From assembly GCA_030526935.1 (NCBI GenBank), contig JAUNBY010000210.1:1-5840 (forward strand): a stretch of DNA of 5,840 bases. Direction: 5' to 3'. This DNA is from Clostridia bacterium. GTDB lineage: Bacteria; Bacillota; Clostridia; Christensenellales; Aristaeellaceae. Within the stretch, counting starts at the first letter, position 1; every line of letters begins with the position of its first letter. Shown piece after piece: positions 1-5,838 of this stretch. Made by a program: the position numbers and the translations under genes. The notes under the pieces are model-generated. The model saw only the letters and a program-made list of their open reading frames with translations. It ran no database searches and had not been told where the DNA came from.

Positions 1-13
1 ACCTTGCTTGTGT

Positions 14-45
14 TTCGCGGGTTGCGCGTATTCGCGGGTTGCGCG
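14..45. repeat. Tandem 15-bp GC-rich direct repeat, 17-bp period
   Basis: The sequence TTCGCGGGTTGCGCG occurs twice, at 14-28 and 31-45, separated by two bases (TA). Each copy has an imperfect palindromic character, with CGCG arms around a GGTTG loop. A third near-copy, TCGCGGGTTGCCGCG with one extra C, lies at 136-150 in the leader. The two tandem copies sit upstream of the promoter at 98-126. They may be a protein-binding site, part of a dispersed genomic repeat, or a remnant of an upstream terminator region. The repetition is directly visible; any function is unknown. Confidence 0.75.
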
Positions 46-97
46 ACAACGAACCGCAGGGGAGCGCAGCCCGGAGCATAATTTAAAGCGATCCCCC

Positions 98-126
98 TTG
101 ACAGGCTCTGGTATTTTGTTTATACT
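98..126 (+). promoter_or_regulatory. Sigma-70-type promoter of the pyr operon
   Basis: A perfect -35 hexamer TTGACA (98-103) and a good -10 hexamer TATACT (121-126) are separated by 17 bp, the optimal spacing. Transcription would begin near the purines at 131-134, giving a leader of about 55 nt before the pyrC start. It is the only strong promoter match I found in front of the genes, and the tight gene packing suggests it drives all seven. The match is seen directly; activity and the exact start site are inferred. Confidence 0.8.
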
Positions 127-136
127 TCCAATAGCT

Positions 137-155
137 CGCGGGTTGCCGCGTTTTT
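137..155 (+). promoter_or_regulatory. Leader hairpin followed by T5: possible attenuator
   Basis: In the short 5' leader, CGCGG (137-141) pairs with CCGCG (146-150) around a GTTG tetraloop, and TTTTT follows at 151-155. A GC-rich stem followed directly by a U run is the form of an intrinsic terminator. It lies only about 5-25 nt after the predicted transcription start, so it could stop or pause RNA polymerase before pyrC, perhaps in response to nucleotide pools. The stem is only 5 bp, and an extra copy of the same motif exists upstream, so it could instead be a repeat or a protein-binding site. Confidence 0.4.
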
Positions 156-174
156 ATACAGTTCAGAATTATGT

Positions 175-179
175 GGAGG
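175..179 (+). promoter_or_regulatory. Shine-Dalgarno site deciding the pyrC start
   Basis: GGAGG lies 8 nt before the GTG at 188-190. The reading frame is open much further upstream (to position 8), but no comparable ribosome site precedes an earlier start, and the earlier part overlaps the promoter and the repeats. This site therefore fixes GTG-188 as the start, and the resulting 425-residue protein has normal class I dihydroorotase length. Confidence 0.85.
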
Positions 180-187
180 TGAGCGGC

Positions 188-1465
188 GTGAGGGTTTATA
201 AGAACGCCGCGGTTTACCGTGAGGGTAAATTGCGCGTCGAGGACGTCGCCGTCGATGATGGGAAGTTTAAAGCCGTGGGCGAAGACGCTTCGCGAATTCC
301 CATCTCTCCCCGCGATAAGGTTATCGATTGCGAGGGAAAGCTTTTGACACCGGGTCTCGCTGATGTTCACGTACATCTGCGCCAACCCGGTTTTTCTTAT
401 AAAGAGACCATCGAAACCGGAACGCTCGCCGCCGCGAGGGGCGGGTTTACGGTCATATGCGCCATGCCCAACCTCAACCCCGTTCCGGACTGCTACCACA
501 ACCTCGAAGCGGAGCTTGATATAATCCGCGAATCGGCGCGCGTCCGCGTATTGCCCTATGGAACCCTCACAAAGGGGCGCAAGGGTTCGGGAGTCCCCGC
601 CGAATACGGCGAAATGGCCCGGTATGTCGCGGGCTTCACCGACGACGGAACGGGCGTTCAGGATCGCGAACTTATGCGACTTTGTATGCGGGGCATAAAA
701 CCGACGGGACGCCTCGCCGTCGCCCACTGCGAGGACGACAGCCTCCTTTGCGGCGGATACGTCCACGCGGGACGGTTTGCCCTCGCAAACGGCCACGCCG
801 GGATATGTTCGCAAAGCGAATGGAAACAGCTCGCCCGCGACGTGGAGCTTGCGAAAGAAGTGGGCTGCCCTTATCACGCCTGCCACCTCTCGACGGCTGA
901 ATCCATCGCGATTATCAGGAAAGCCAAGTCCGAGGGCATGGACGTAAGCTGCGAGACCGCGCCTCATTACCTCGCCCTTTGCGACGAGGACATTTCGGAT
1001 GACGGCCGCTTCAAAATGAACCCGCCCATACGTTCGAGGCGCGACATGGAGGCTATTATACAGGGCGTCGCCGACAGGACCATCGACATGATAGCGACCG
1101 ACCACGCGCCGCACAGCGCGAAGGAAAAAAGCGGCGGTCTGCGCGGAAGCGCCATGGGCGTCGTGGGGCTTGAGACGGCGTTCGCCGTGATGTACACCCG
1201 CCTGGTGCTGCGCGGCTTCATAACGCTTGAAAGGCTTCTGGAACTTATGTGCGACGCTCCGCGCAAGCGCTTCGGCCTTCCCGGAGGCATAGCCCCGGGC
1301 GAGGTATGGGAGATGTCCCTTTTCGACCTCGACGCGCCGTATATCATAGACCCCTCGAGGTTCGCCTCGATGGGAAGGGCGACGCCCTTCGAGGGCATGG
1401 AAGTCAAAGGGCGGGCGATAGAGACGGTCGTCGCGGGAAAGGTTGTGTACACAGGTGATCTATAA
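188..1465 (+). CDS. pyrC: Dihydroorotase, class I (PyrC)
   Basis: This zinc amidohydrolase carries out the third step of UMP synthesis, the reversible cyclisation of N-carbamoyl-L-aspartate to dihydroorotate in the cytoplasm. The 425-residue protein has the expected amidohydrolase landmarks: HVHLRQPG with metal ligands H61 and H63 and substrate-binding R65; MPN at 93-95; TDDG at 151-154, supplying the Asp that in class I enzymes is a metal ligand; H180 in AHCED; H233 in CHLS; and ATDHAPH with catalytic D305. These are the features of class I (Bacillus/Aquifex-like) enzymes, not the shorter E. coli class II enzyme. The start is GTG-188, chosen because of the GGAGG 8 nt upstream. It is the first gene of the operon, and its last 11 bp overlap pyrK. 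Class I enzymes can associate with aspartate carbamoyltransferase, so contact with the PyrB encoded here is possible. Very confident assignment. Confidence 0.97.
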   Translation: MRVYKNAAVYREGKLRVEDVAVDDGKFKAVGEDASRIPISPRDKVIDCEGKLLTPGLADVHVHLRQPGFSYKETIETGTLAAARGGFTVICAMPNLNPVPDCYHNLEAELDIIRESARVRVLPYGTLTKGRKGSGVPAEYGEMARYVAGFTDDGTGVQDRELMRLCMRGIKPTGRLAVAHCEDDSLLCGGYVHAGRFALANGHAGICSQSEWKQLARDVELAKEVGCPYHACHLSTAESIAIIRKAKSEGMDVSCETAPHYLALCDEDISDDGRFKMNPPIRSRRDMEAIIQGVADRTIDMIATDHAPHSAKEKSGGLRGSAMGVVGLETAFAVMYTRLVLRGFITLERLLELMCDAPRKRFGLPGGIAPGEVWEMSLFDLDAPYIIDPSRFASMGRATPFEGMEVKGRAIETVVAGKVVYTGDL

Positions 1466-2156
1466 TGTTGCTTCCAACAGGGCGATAGCGTATCGCGTAT
1501 ATGAGATGGATCTCGAGGGCGGGCACTCGTTTGAGCGCCCCGGGCAGTTCGCTCAGATAAAGGTTCCCGGCTTTTACCTGCGCCGTCCCATATCCGTTTG
1601 CGACTGGGGAGACGATTGGTTCAAAATCATATTCTGCGCCGTCGGCGAGGGAACCGATAGGCTTTCTCAGGCGCGGCCGGGTGATAAGCTCGATATACTG
1701 ACGGGACTTGGAAACGGCTTTTCGCTTCCTGATGACGAAAAGCGAACGGCGCTTCTCGTCGGGGGCGGCATGGGCGCGGCGCCGATGCTCGGGCTGGCTA
1801 AGAGGCTTAATTCTCCCGACGTCGCGCTGGGCTTCAGGACGGATAGCGTAAGCTTTATGTATGAAATCGCGCGTTACGCCCGCGATTTTATCGTCGCCAC
1901 GCAGGACGGCTCGCGCGGCAGGGCGGGACTTGTGACGGAATTTCTGGGCGCTGAATACGACGACGTGTACGTATGCGGGCCCGCGCCCATGATGAAGGCC
2001 GTCGGCTGTATATATCCCGACGCCCGGTTCAGCCTCGAGGAGAGGATGGGCTGCGGCTTTGGAGCCTGCATGGGCTGCGCGGTCGAAACCCGCGACGGCG
2101 TTAAGAGGGTGTGCGCGGACGGCCCCGTATTCGCGGGAGGTGATTTGATATGGTAG
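1455..2156 (+). CDS. pyrK: Dihydroorotate dehydrogenase B, electron-transfer subunit (PyrK)
   Basis: PyrK passes electrons from the FMN of PyrD through a 2Fe-2S cluster and FAD to NAD+, completing the oxidation of dihydroorotate to orotate in a PyrD2-PyrK2 complex. With the GTG start at 1455 the protein has 233 residues. In order it shows an FAD-binding barrel with RRPIS (43-47) and GEGTDRL (64-70), LGNGF (85-89), a nucleotide-binding LLVGGGMGAAP (100-110), YVCGPAPMM (172-180), and a C-terminal cluster motif of C200, C205, C208 and C220 (C-x4-C-x2-C-x11-C). The start is uncertain: GTG-1455 gives the usual short N-terminus, with AAAGG 12 nt upstream. A TTG at 1443 in the same frame would add four residues but abuts that ribosome site. 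The gene overlaps pyrC by 11 bp and pyrD by 7 bp, fitting coupled translation with its partner. Confidence 0.95.
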   Translation: MIYNVASNRAIAYRVYEMDLEGGHSFERPGQFAQIKVPGFYLRRPISVCDWGDDWFKIIFCAVGEGTDRLSQARPGDKLDILTGLGNGFSLPDDEKRTALLVGGGMGAAPMLGLAKRLNSPDVALGFRTDSVSFMYEIARYARDFIVATQDGSRGRAGLVTEFLGAEYDDVYVCGPAPMMKAVGCIYPDARFSLEERMGCGFGACMGCAVETRDGVKRVCADGPVFAGGDLIW

Positions 2157-3064
2157 ATCTGTCGGTTAATCTTGCCGGAATAAAGCTTAAAAACCCCGTG
2201 ATCGCCGCGAGCGGGACATTTGGTTATGGGCAGGAATTCGCGAAATTCTACGATTTGGATAAATTGGGCGGCATCTCGTTTAAGGGAACGACGCTCGATC
2301 CGCGCAAGGGCAATCCGCCGCCCCGAATCGCCGACTGCCCCTCGGGTATGCTCAACGCGGTGGGGCTTCAAAATCCCGGACTGGAAAGCGTGGTCTCAAA
2401 GGAGCTTCCCGGGATGAGGCGTGTGTTTCACAACCTCATACTCGCAAACATTAGCGGCTTTTCCGTCGACGAATACGTTTCCCTCGCCCGGCGCTTCGAC
2501 GAATGCGGCGAGGTGGGCATAATAGAGGTCAATATATCCTGTCCCAACGTACACGGCGGGGGGATGGCCTTCGGAAGCGATCCCGCCATGGCCGCGCAGG
2601 TGGTCGGGGCGGTCAGGAAGGTCGCGAAAAAGCCCCTGTTCATAAAGCTCTCGCCCAATGTGACGGATATAGTGCCCATAGCCAGAGCCTGCGTGGACGC
2701 GGGCTGCGACGGGCTGAGCCTGATAAATACTCTCCTGGGCATGAGAATCGACATCGCCGCGAGAAGGCCGGTTCTGGCCAATGTGACCGGAGGGCTGTCA
2801 GGCCCCGCCGTTTTCCCCGTGGCGGTGAGGATGGTATATCAGGTGGCGAAGGCGGTAAATGTGCCGATAATAGGCATGGGCGGTATTTCCTCGTCGCGTG
2901 ACGCAGTGGAAATGATGCTCGCGGGAGCTACGGCCGTCGAGGTGGGAACAGCGGGACTTGTAAACCCGACGGCGCACGTTGAAATCATCGACGGGCTTGA
3001 GCCGCTCGCTACAAAGCTCGGCGTTGACAAAATATCCGACTTGACGGGAGGAGCGATTCGATGA
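2150..3064 (+). CDS. pyrD: Dihydroorotate dehydrogenase B (NAD+), catalytic subunit (PyrD, class 1B)
   Basis: This FMN TIM-barrel enzyme oxidises dihydroorotate to orotate, the fourth step, and needs PyrK to use NAD+. The 304-residue length is typical of soluble class 1 enzymes; there is no N-terminal membrane helix like that of class 2. Visible motifs are SGTFGYG (21-27), FKGTT with K45, DPRKGNPPPR (50-59), NAVGLQNPG (69-77), NISCPN with C131 as catalytic base (class 1 uses Cys where class 2 uses Ser), FIKLSPN with K166, INT with N193, GGLSGPA (214-220) and the FMN-phosphate region GMGGIS (242-247) and VGTA (265-268). The ATG at 2150 follows GGGAGG with 9-nt spacing and lies inside the end of pyrK. 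The adjacent pyrK identifies it as class 1B and not the fumarate-linked 1A. Confidence 0.97.
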   Translation: MVDLSVNLAGIKLKNPVIAASGTFGYGQEFAKFYDLDKLGGISFKGTTLDPRKGNPPPRIADCPSGMLNAVGLQNPGLESVVSKELPGMRRVFHNLILANISGFSVDEYVSLARRFDECGEVGIIEVNISCPNVHGGGMAFGSDPAMAAQVVGAVRKVAKKPLFIKLSPNVTDIVPIARACVDAGCDGLSLINTLLGMRIDIAARRPVLANVTGGLSGPAVFPVAVRMVYQVAKAVNVPIIGMGGISSSRDAVEMMLAGATAVEVGTAGLVNPTAHVEIIDGLEPLATKLGVDKISDLTGGAIR

Positions 3065-3765
3065 ACAAGGACGTTATCATAGCGCTGGATTTCAGCTCCG
3101 CGCAGGAGACACTCGACTTTCTCGACAAATTCCCGGACGGCAAAAAGCCGTTCGTCAAAATCGGCATGGAGCTTTTCTATTCGCAAGGCCCCGACATCGT
3201 AAGGCGCGTCAAACAGCGCGGCCATAAGATATTTCTGGATCTGAAGCTCTGCGACATCCCCAATACCGTTAAAAAGGCCATGAAAGCCCTGTCAGGGCTT
3301 GGCGTCGACATGACGAACCTACACGCCTTTGGAACGAAGGCCATGATGGAAGCTGCCGTGGAGGGACTTACGAGGCCCGACGGAACCAGACCCATGCTTC
3401 TCGCCGTGACGCAATTGACCTCGACGACTCAGGAGGCCATGCGTGAGGAACTGATGATAGACGCGGACATGCCCGAGGTGGTCGCCCGCTACGCCCTCAA
3501 CGCCCGCGACGCGGGGCTTGACGGCGTGGTATGCTCGCCCCTCGAGGCCGCGAAGGTCAAACTGACCTGCGGCATCGACTTCGCGACCGTCACCCCCGGA
3601 ATACGCTTCGCGGATTCCGCCGCCGACGACCAGCGCCGCGTAATGACGCCCGCCCGCGCCCGCGAAGCCGGAAGCGACTTCTTAGTCGTAGGCCGGCCGA
3701 TAACGGCGGCTCCCGATCCCGTAAAGGCTTACGAGAGGTGCATAGCGGAGTTTTTGGTTAAGTGA
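3061..3765 (+). CDS. pyrF: Orotidine 5'-phosphate decarboxylase (PyrF)
   Basis: PyrF carries out the last step, decarboxylating OMP to UMP without a cofactor. The 234-residue TIM barrel is of the short Bacillus/E. coli type. The signature LDLKLCDIPNTV carries the charged active-site network D60, K62 and D65, with D10 in ALDF and K33 in VKIG completing it. Phosphate-binding elements near the C-terminus are TPGIR (178-182), QRR (191-193) and VGRPIT with R212. The ATG at 3061 overlaps the pyrD stop as ATGA, and GGGAGGAG at 3046-3053 provides the ribosome site, so the two genes are translationally coupled. It lies before pyrE, although its reaction follows that of PyrE; the two are separate proteins here, not the fused UMP synthase known in some lineages. 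Confidence 0.97.
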   Translation: MNKDVIIALDFSSAQETLDFLDKFPDGKKPFVKIGMELFYSQGPDIVRRVKQRGHKIFLDLKLCDIPNTVKKAMKALSGLGVDMTNLHAFGTKAMMEAAVEGLTRPDGTRPMLLAVTQLTSTTQEAMREELMIDADMPEVVARYALNARDAGLDGVVCSPLEAAKVKLTCGIDFATVTPGIRFADSAADDQRRVMTPARAREAGSDFLVVGRPITAAPDPVKAYERCIAEFLVK

Positions 3766-3808
3766 CGAGCCGCAAGGGTATCCAACCAACCATGAAAGGA
3801 ATAATCAC

Positions 3809-4453
3809 ATGAGTAAAATCGTCGCCAAAGCGCTGCTCGATACCGGCGCGGTATTCCTTCGCCCCGACGAGCCGTTCATATGGGCTAGCGGCATCAAAAG
3901 TCCCATTTACTGCGATAACCGCCTGACGCTCTCCTGCCCCGACGCGCGGCATACAATCGAAAACGGCCTCGTCGAGACCGTCAGATCCCGCTATCCCGAA
4001 TGTGAAGTCCTTATGGGAACGAGCACCGCGGGCATCGCCCACGCCGCGATCGCCGCGTGGATAATGAACCTTCCAATGGGTTACGTTCGCGGCGGAGCCA
4101 AGGATCACGGCAGGGGCAACCGCATAGAGGGAAAACTCGAACCCGGCCAGAAAGTCGTGGTGGTAGAAGACCTGATTTCAACCGGAGGCTCGGTAATAGA
4201 GGTCGTCGAAGCCCTTCGCGAAGCGGGCGGGGTCGTTCTGGGAATAGCCAGCATATTCACCTACGGCATGAAAAAGGGACTTGACCGCTTAAAAGACGCC
4301 GAAGTAATAAACCACAGCCTCACCGATTTCGACGAACTCGCCCTCGTAGCCTCAGCCGAGGGGTATATATCTCCCGCCGACGTCGAGCGGCTCATGCGCT
4401 TTCGCGATAACCCGTCCGACGAAAGCTGGATAACAAAAGGGGAGGGCGTGTAG
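3809..4453 (+). CDS. pyrE: Orotate phosphoribosyltransferase (PyrE)
   Basis: PyrE joins orotate to PRPP, forming OMP and pyrophosphate, the fifth step. The 214-residue protein has the type I phosphoribosyltransferase fold: an N-terminal orotate hood with SGIKSPIYCDNR (27-38), GTSTAGIAHAA (70-80), the mobile catalytic loop YVRGGAKDHGRG (92-103), and the PRPP-binding motif VVVVEDLISTGGS (116-128) with acidic E120 and D121. The loop is unusual. Homologues I recall carry a lysine next to the loop arginine, whereas here R94 is followed by G95-G96; K98 and H100, expected catalytic residues, are kept. The ATG at 3809 follows AAAGGA with 8-nt spacing. This is the only gene not touching its upstream neighbour (43-bp gap), and its stop abuts the pyrB start. 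The identity is firm; only the loop is odd. Confidence 0.95.
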   Translation: MSKIVAKALLDTGAVFLRPDEPFIWASGIKSPIYCDNRLTLSCPDARHTIENGLVETVRSRYPECEVLMGTSTAGIAHAAIAAWIMNLPMGYVRGGAKDHGRGNRIEGKLEPGQKVVVVEDLISTGGSVIEVVEALREAGGVVLGIASIFTYGMKKGLDRLKDAEVINHSLTDFDELALVASAEGYISPADVERLMRFRDNPSDESWITKGEGV

Positions 4454-5368
4454 ATGAGGCATCTGATCGACATAGTCGACCTTACCGTCGAGGAAATCGA
4501 CTCCATACTCGAAAAAGCCGGCGACATAATCGCCGACGGCGCGAAATACGCCCACGCCATGGACGGCAAGAAGCTCGCGACGCTGTTCTTCGAGCCGAGC
4601 ACGAGAACGCGGCTGAGCTTCGAGGCGGCGATGCTCGAACTTGGCGGAACGGTTCTGGGCTTTTCGGAGGCTGCGTCGTCCTCCGCAGCCAAGGGCGAGA
4701 GCGTTTCGGATACCATTCGCACCGTGGGCTGCTACGCCGACGTAATAGCCATGCGCCACCCCAAGGAGGGCGCTCCCCGCGCGGCGTCAATCCGCTCCAT
4801 AGTTCCGGTAATAAACGCGGGCGACGGCGGACACTGCCACCCCACGCAGACGCTCACCGACCTTATGACCATAAAGGCCGAGAAGGGGCGCTTTTCGGGG
4901 CTTACCGTGGGTCTTTGCGGAGACCTGAAGTTCGGGCGCACCGTCCATTCGCTTTTAAACGCCCTCTCCCGCTACGATGACATGCGCTTCATACTCATCT
5001 CCCCCGAGGAATTGCAGGTTCCCGACTATATAACCGACATGCTCGACGAGCGCGGCCTGTCCTGGACTGCCACCAACTCCATGGACGAGTATATGGAGGA
5101 GCTTGACATACTCTACATGACCCGCGTTCAGAAAGAGCGCTTTTTCAACGAGGCGGACTATATTCGCCTCAAGGACACGTTCATACTCACCCGCGCGAAG
5201 CTCGAACGCGCCAAAAAGGACATGCGCGTGATGCACCCGCTGCCCAGGGTAAACGAAATCTCCCGCGACGTGGACGACGACCCGAGAGCCGCGTATTTCA
5301 GGCAGGTTTACTACGGGAAGATAGCGCGAATGGCGCTCATAATGTGGATATTGGAGGCGGCAAAATGA
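4454..5368 (+). CDS. pyrB: Aspartate carbamoyltransferase, catalytic subunit (PyrB)
   Basis: PyrB transfers the carbamoyl group from carbamoyl phosphate to L-aspartate, the committed second step. The 304-residue length matches the E. coli catalytic chain. Carbamoyl-phosphate residues are in FFEPSTRTR (S49, T50, R51, T52, R53); S76 and K80 correspond to the loop that reaches into the neighbouring subunit's active site; then R101 in RHP, H129 and Q132 in HPTQ, R162, R224-V-Q226 for aspartate binding, and HPLPR (261-265). One oddity is C128 just before H129, where the family usually has Gln. The ATG lies directly after the pyrE stop (TAGATG), with GGGGAGGG at 4439-4446 as the ribosome site inside pyrE. 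The downstream pyrI implies an allosteric holoenzyme of catalytic trimers and regulatory dimers. The TRV-Q aspartate site separates it from ornithine carbamoyltransferase. Confidence 0.97.
   Translation: MRHLIDIVDLTVEEIDSILEKAGDIIADGAKYAHAMDGKKLATLFFEPSTRTRLSFEAAMLELGGTVLGFSEAASSSAAKGESVSDTIRTVGCYADVIAMRHPKEGAPRAASIRSIVPVINAGDGGHCHPTQTLTDLMTIKAEKGRFSGLTVGLCGDLKFGRTVHSLLNALSRYDDMRFILISPEELQVPDYITDMLDERGLSWTATNSMDEYMEELDILYMTRVQKERFFNEADYIRLKDTFILTRAKLERAKKDMRVMHPLPRVNEISRDVDDDPRAAYFRQVYYGKIARMALIMWILEAAK
5353..5357 (+). promoter_or_regulatory. Shine-Dalgarno site deciding the pyrI start
   Basis: GGAGG lies 7 nt before the ATG at 5365 and inside the last codons of pyrB. An in-frame GTG at 5344 would add seven residues but lies upstream of this ribosome site, so ATG-5365 is preferred. 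It gives the common ATGA overlap with the pyrB stop. Confidence 0.8.
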
Positions 5369-5793
5369 ATATAGACAGCATTCATTCGGGTCTTGTGCTC
5401 GACCACATCCCCGCCGGACGCGGGCTTGAGATATATCGCCTGCTGAAGCTTCACCGCCTCGAATCGAGCGTCGCCATCATACAAAACGCCAAGAGCCGCA
5501 AGCTGGGCAAAAAGGACATAATCAAAATCGACGAGGTGCTGGATGTCGACCTCGACATGCTCGGCTACATAGGCCCCGGAATAACCGTGAACGTCATTAT
5601 AAACGGCGAGCGCGTGGAAAAGCGCGTGCTGGAACTTCCCACGCGCATGGTTAACGTATTGAAGTGCAAAAACCCGCGCTGCATAACGACCGTCGAACCG
5701 GAACTCGACCACGTGTTCCGCCTGGCGGATCGCGAGCGCCGGATATACCGCTGCGAGTACTGCGACGAAAAGATGTCGGTAATAGCCATATAA
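5365..5793 (+). CDS. pyrI: Aspartate carbamoyltransferase, regulatory subunit (PyrI)
   Basis: PyrI binds nucleotide effectors and tethers catalytic trimers through a zinc domain, making aspartate carbamoyltransferase allosteric. The 142-residue protein has the N-terminal nucleotide-binding domain, with D13-H14 in LDHIPAG, GKKDIIKID (48-56, including K54) and K86 in the VEKR segment, and a C-terminal zinc domain with C101-x4-C106 and C130-x2-C133. These positions match the nucleotide-contacting and zinc-binding residues of E. coli PyrI. It is about ten residues shorter than the E. coli chain, and the core (KCKNPRCIT, YRCEYCDE) resembles clostridial PyrI. It overlaps pyrB by 4 bp (ATGA), fitting balanced production of the two chains. 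Response to CTP, UTP or ATP is expected from the family but cannot be read from the sequence. Confidence 0.96.
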   Translation: MNIDSIHSGLVLDHIPAGRGLEIYRLLKLHRLESSVAIIQNAKSRKLGKKDIIKIDEVLDVDLDMLGYIGPGITVNVIINGERVEKRVLELPTRMVNVLKCKNPRCITTVEPELDHVFRLADRERRIYRCEYCDEKMSVIAI

Positions 5794-5800
5794 ACCAGCG

Positions 5801-5838
5801 AAAAACCGGGGACGGATTACCGCTCCCGGTTTCTCTTT
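5801..5838 (+). terminator. Rho-independent terminator of the pyr operon
   Basis: AAACCGGG (5803-5810) pairs with CCCGGTTT (5825-5832). The 14-nt loop can itself form an inner CGG/CCG stem (5813-5815 with 5820-5822) capped by ATTA. The T-rich stretch TTTCTCTTT runs from 5830 to 5838, and the upstream A run gives the usual A/U flanks. It begins 7 bp after the pyrI stop, so it marks the end of the operon. The T tract is broken by two C residues, so efficiency may be below maximal. Confidence 0.85.

Noticed and set aside
84..110. A stretch resembling a PyrR binding loop (GATCC, then AGGCT).
   Set aside because: The spacing between the two halves does not fit the recalled consensus ARUCCNGNGAGGYU, and the stretch overlaps the -35 hexamer, so it would not be in the transcript.
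171..182. A three-codon frame (Met-Trp-Arg-stop) across the pyrC ribosome site.
   Set aside because: It has no ribosome site of its own that I can see and is short enough to arise by chance.
8..187. An N-terminal extension of pyrC back to position 8.
   Set aside because: The frame is open but covers the promoter and repeats, has no ribosome site, and would add 60 residues unlike any dihydroorotase; GTG-188 has an ideal GGAGG.
83..1114. A 343-codon open frame on the minus strand opposite pyrC.
   Set aside because: It is entirely antisense to a clear pyrC, shows no recognisable domain, and is the kind of long shadow frame expected opposite a GC-rich gene.
1461..1466. A perfect TATAAT at the pyrC-pyrK junction, as an internal promoter.
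   Set aside because: There is no -35-like hexamer at suitable spacing and no extended -10 TG, and the hexamer lies within the overlapping coding regions.
3754..3782. A possible promoter in front of pyrE (TTGGTT, 17 bp, GGTATC).
   Set aside because: The -10 match is poor, so it is not better than chance.
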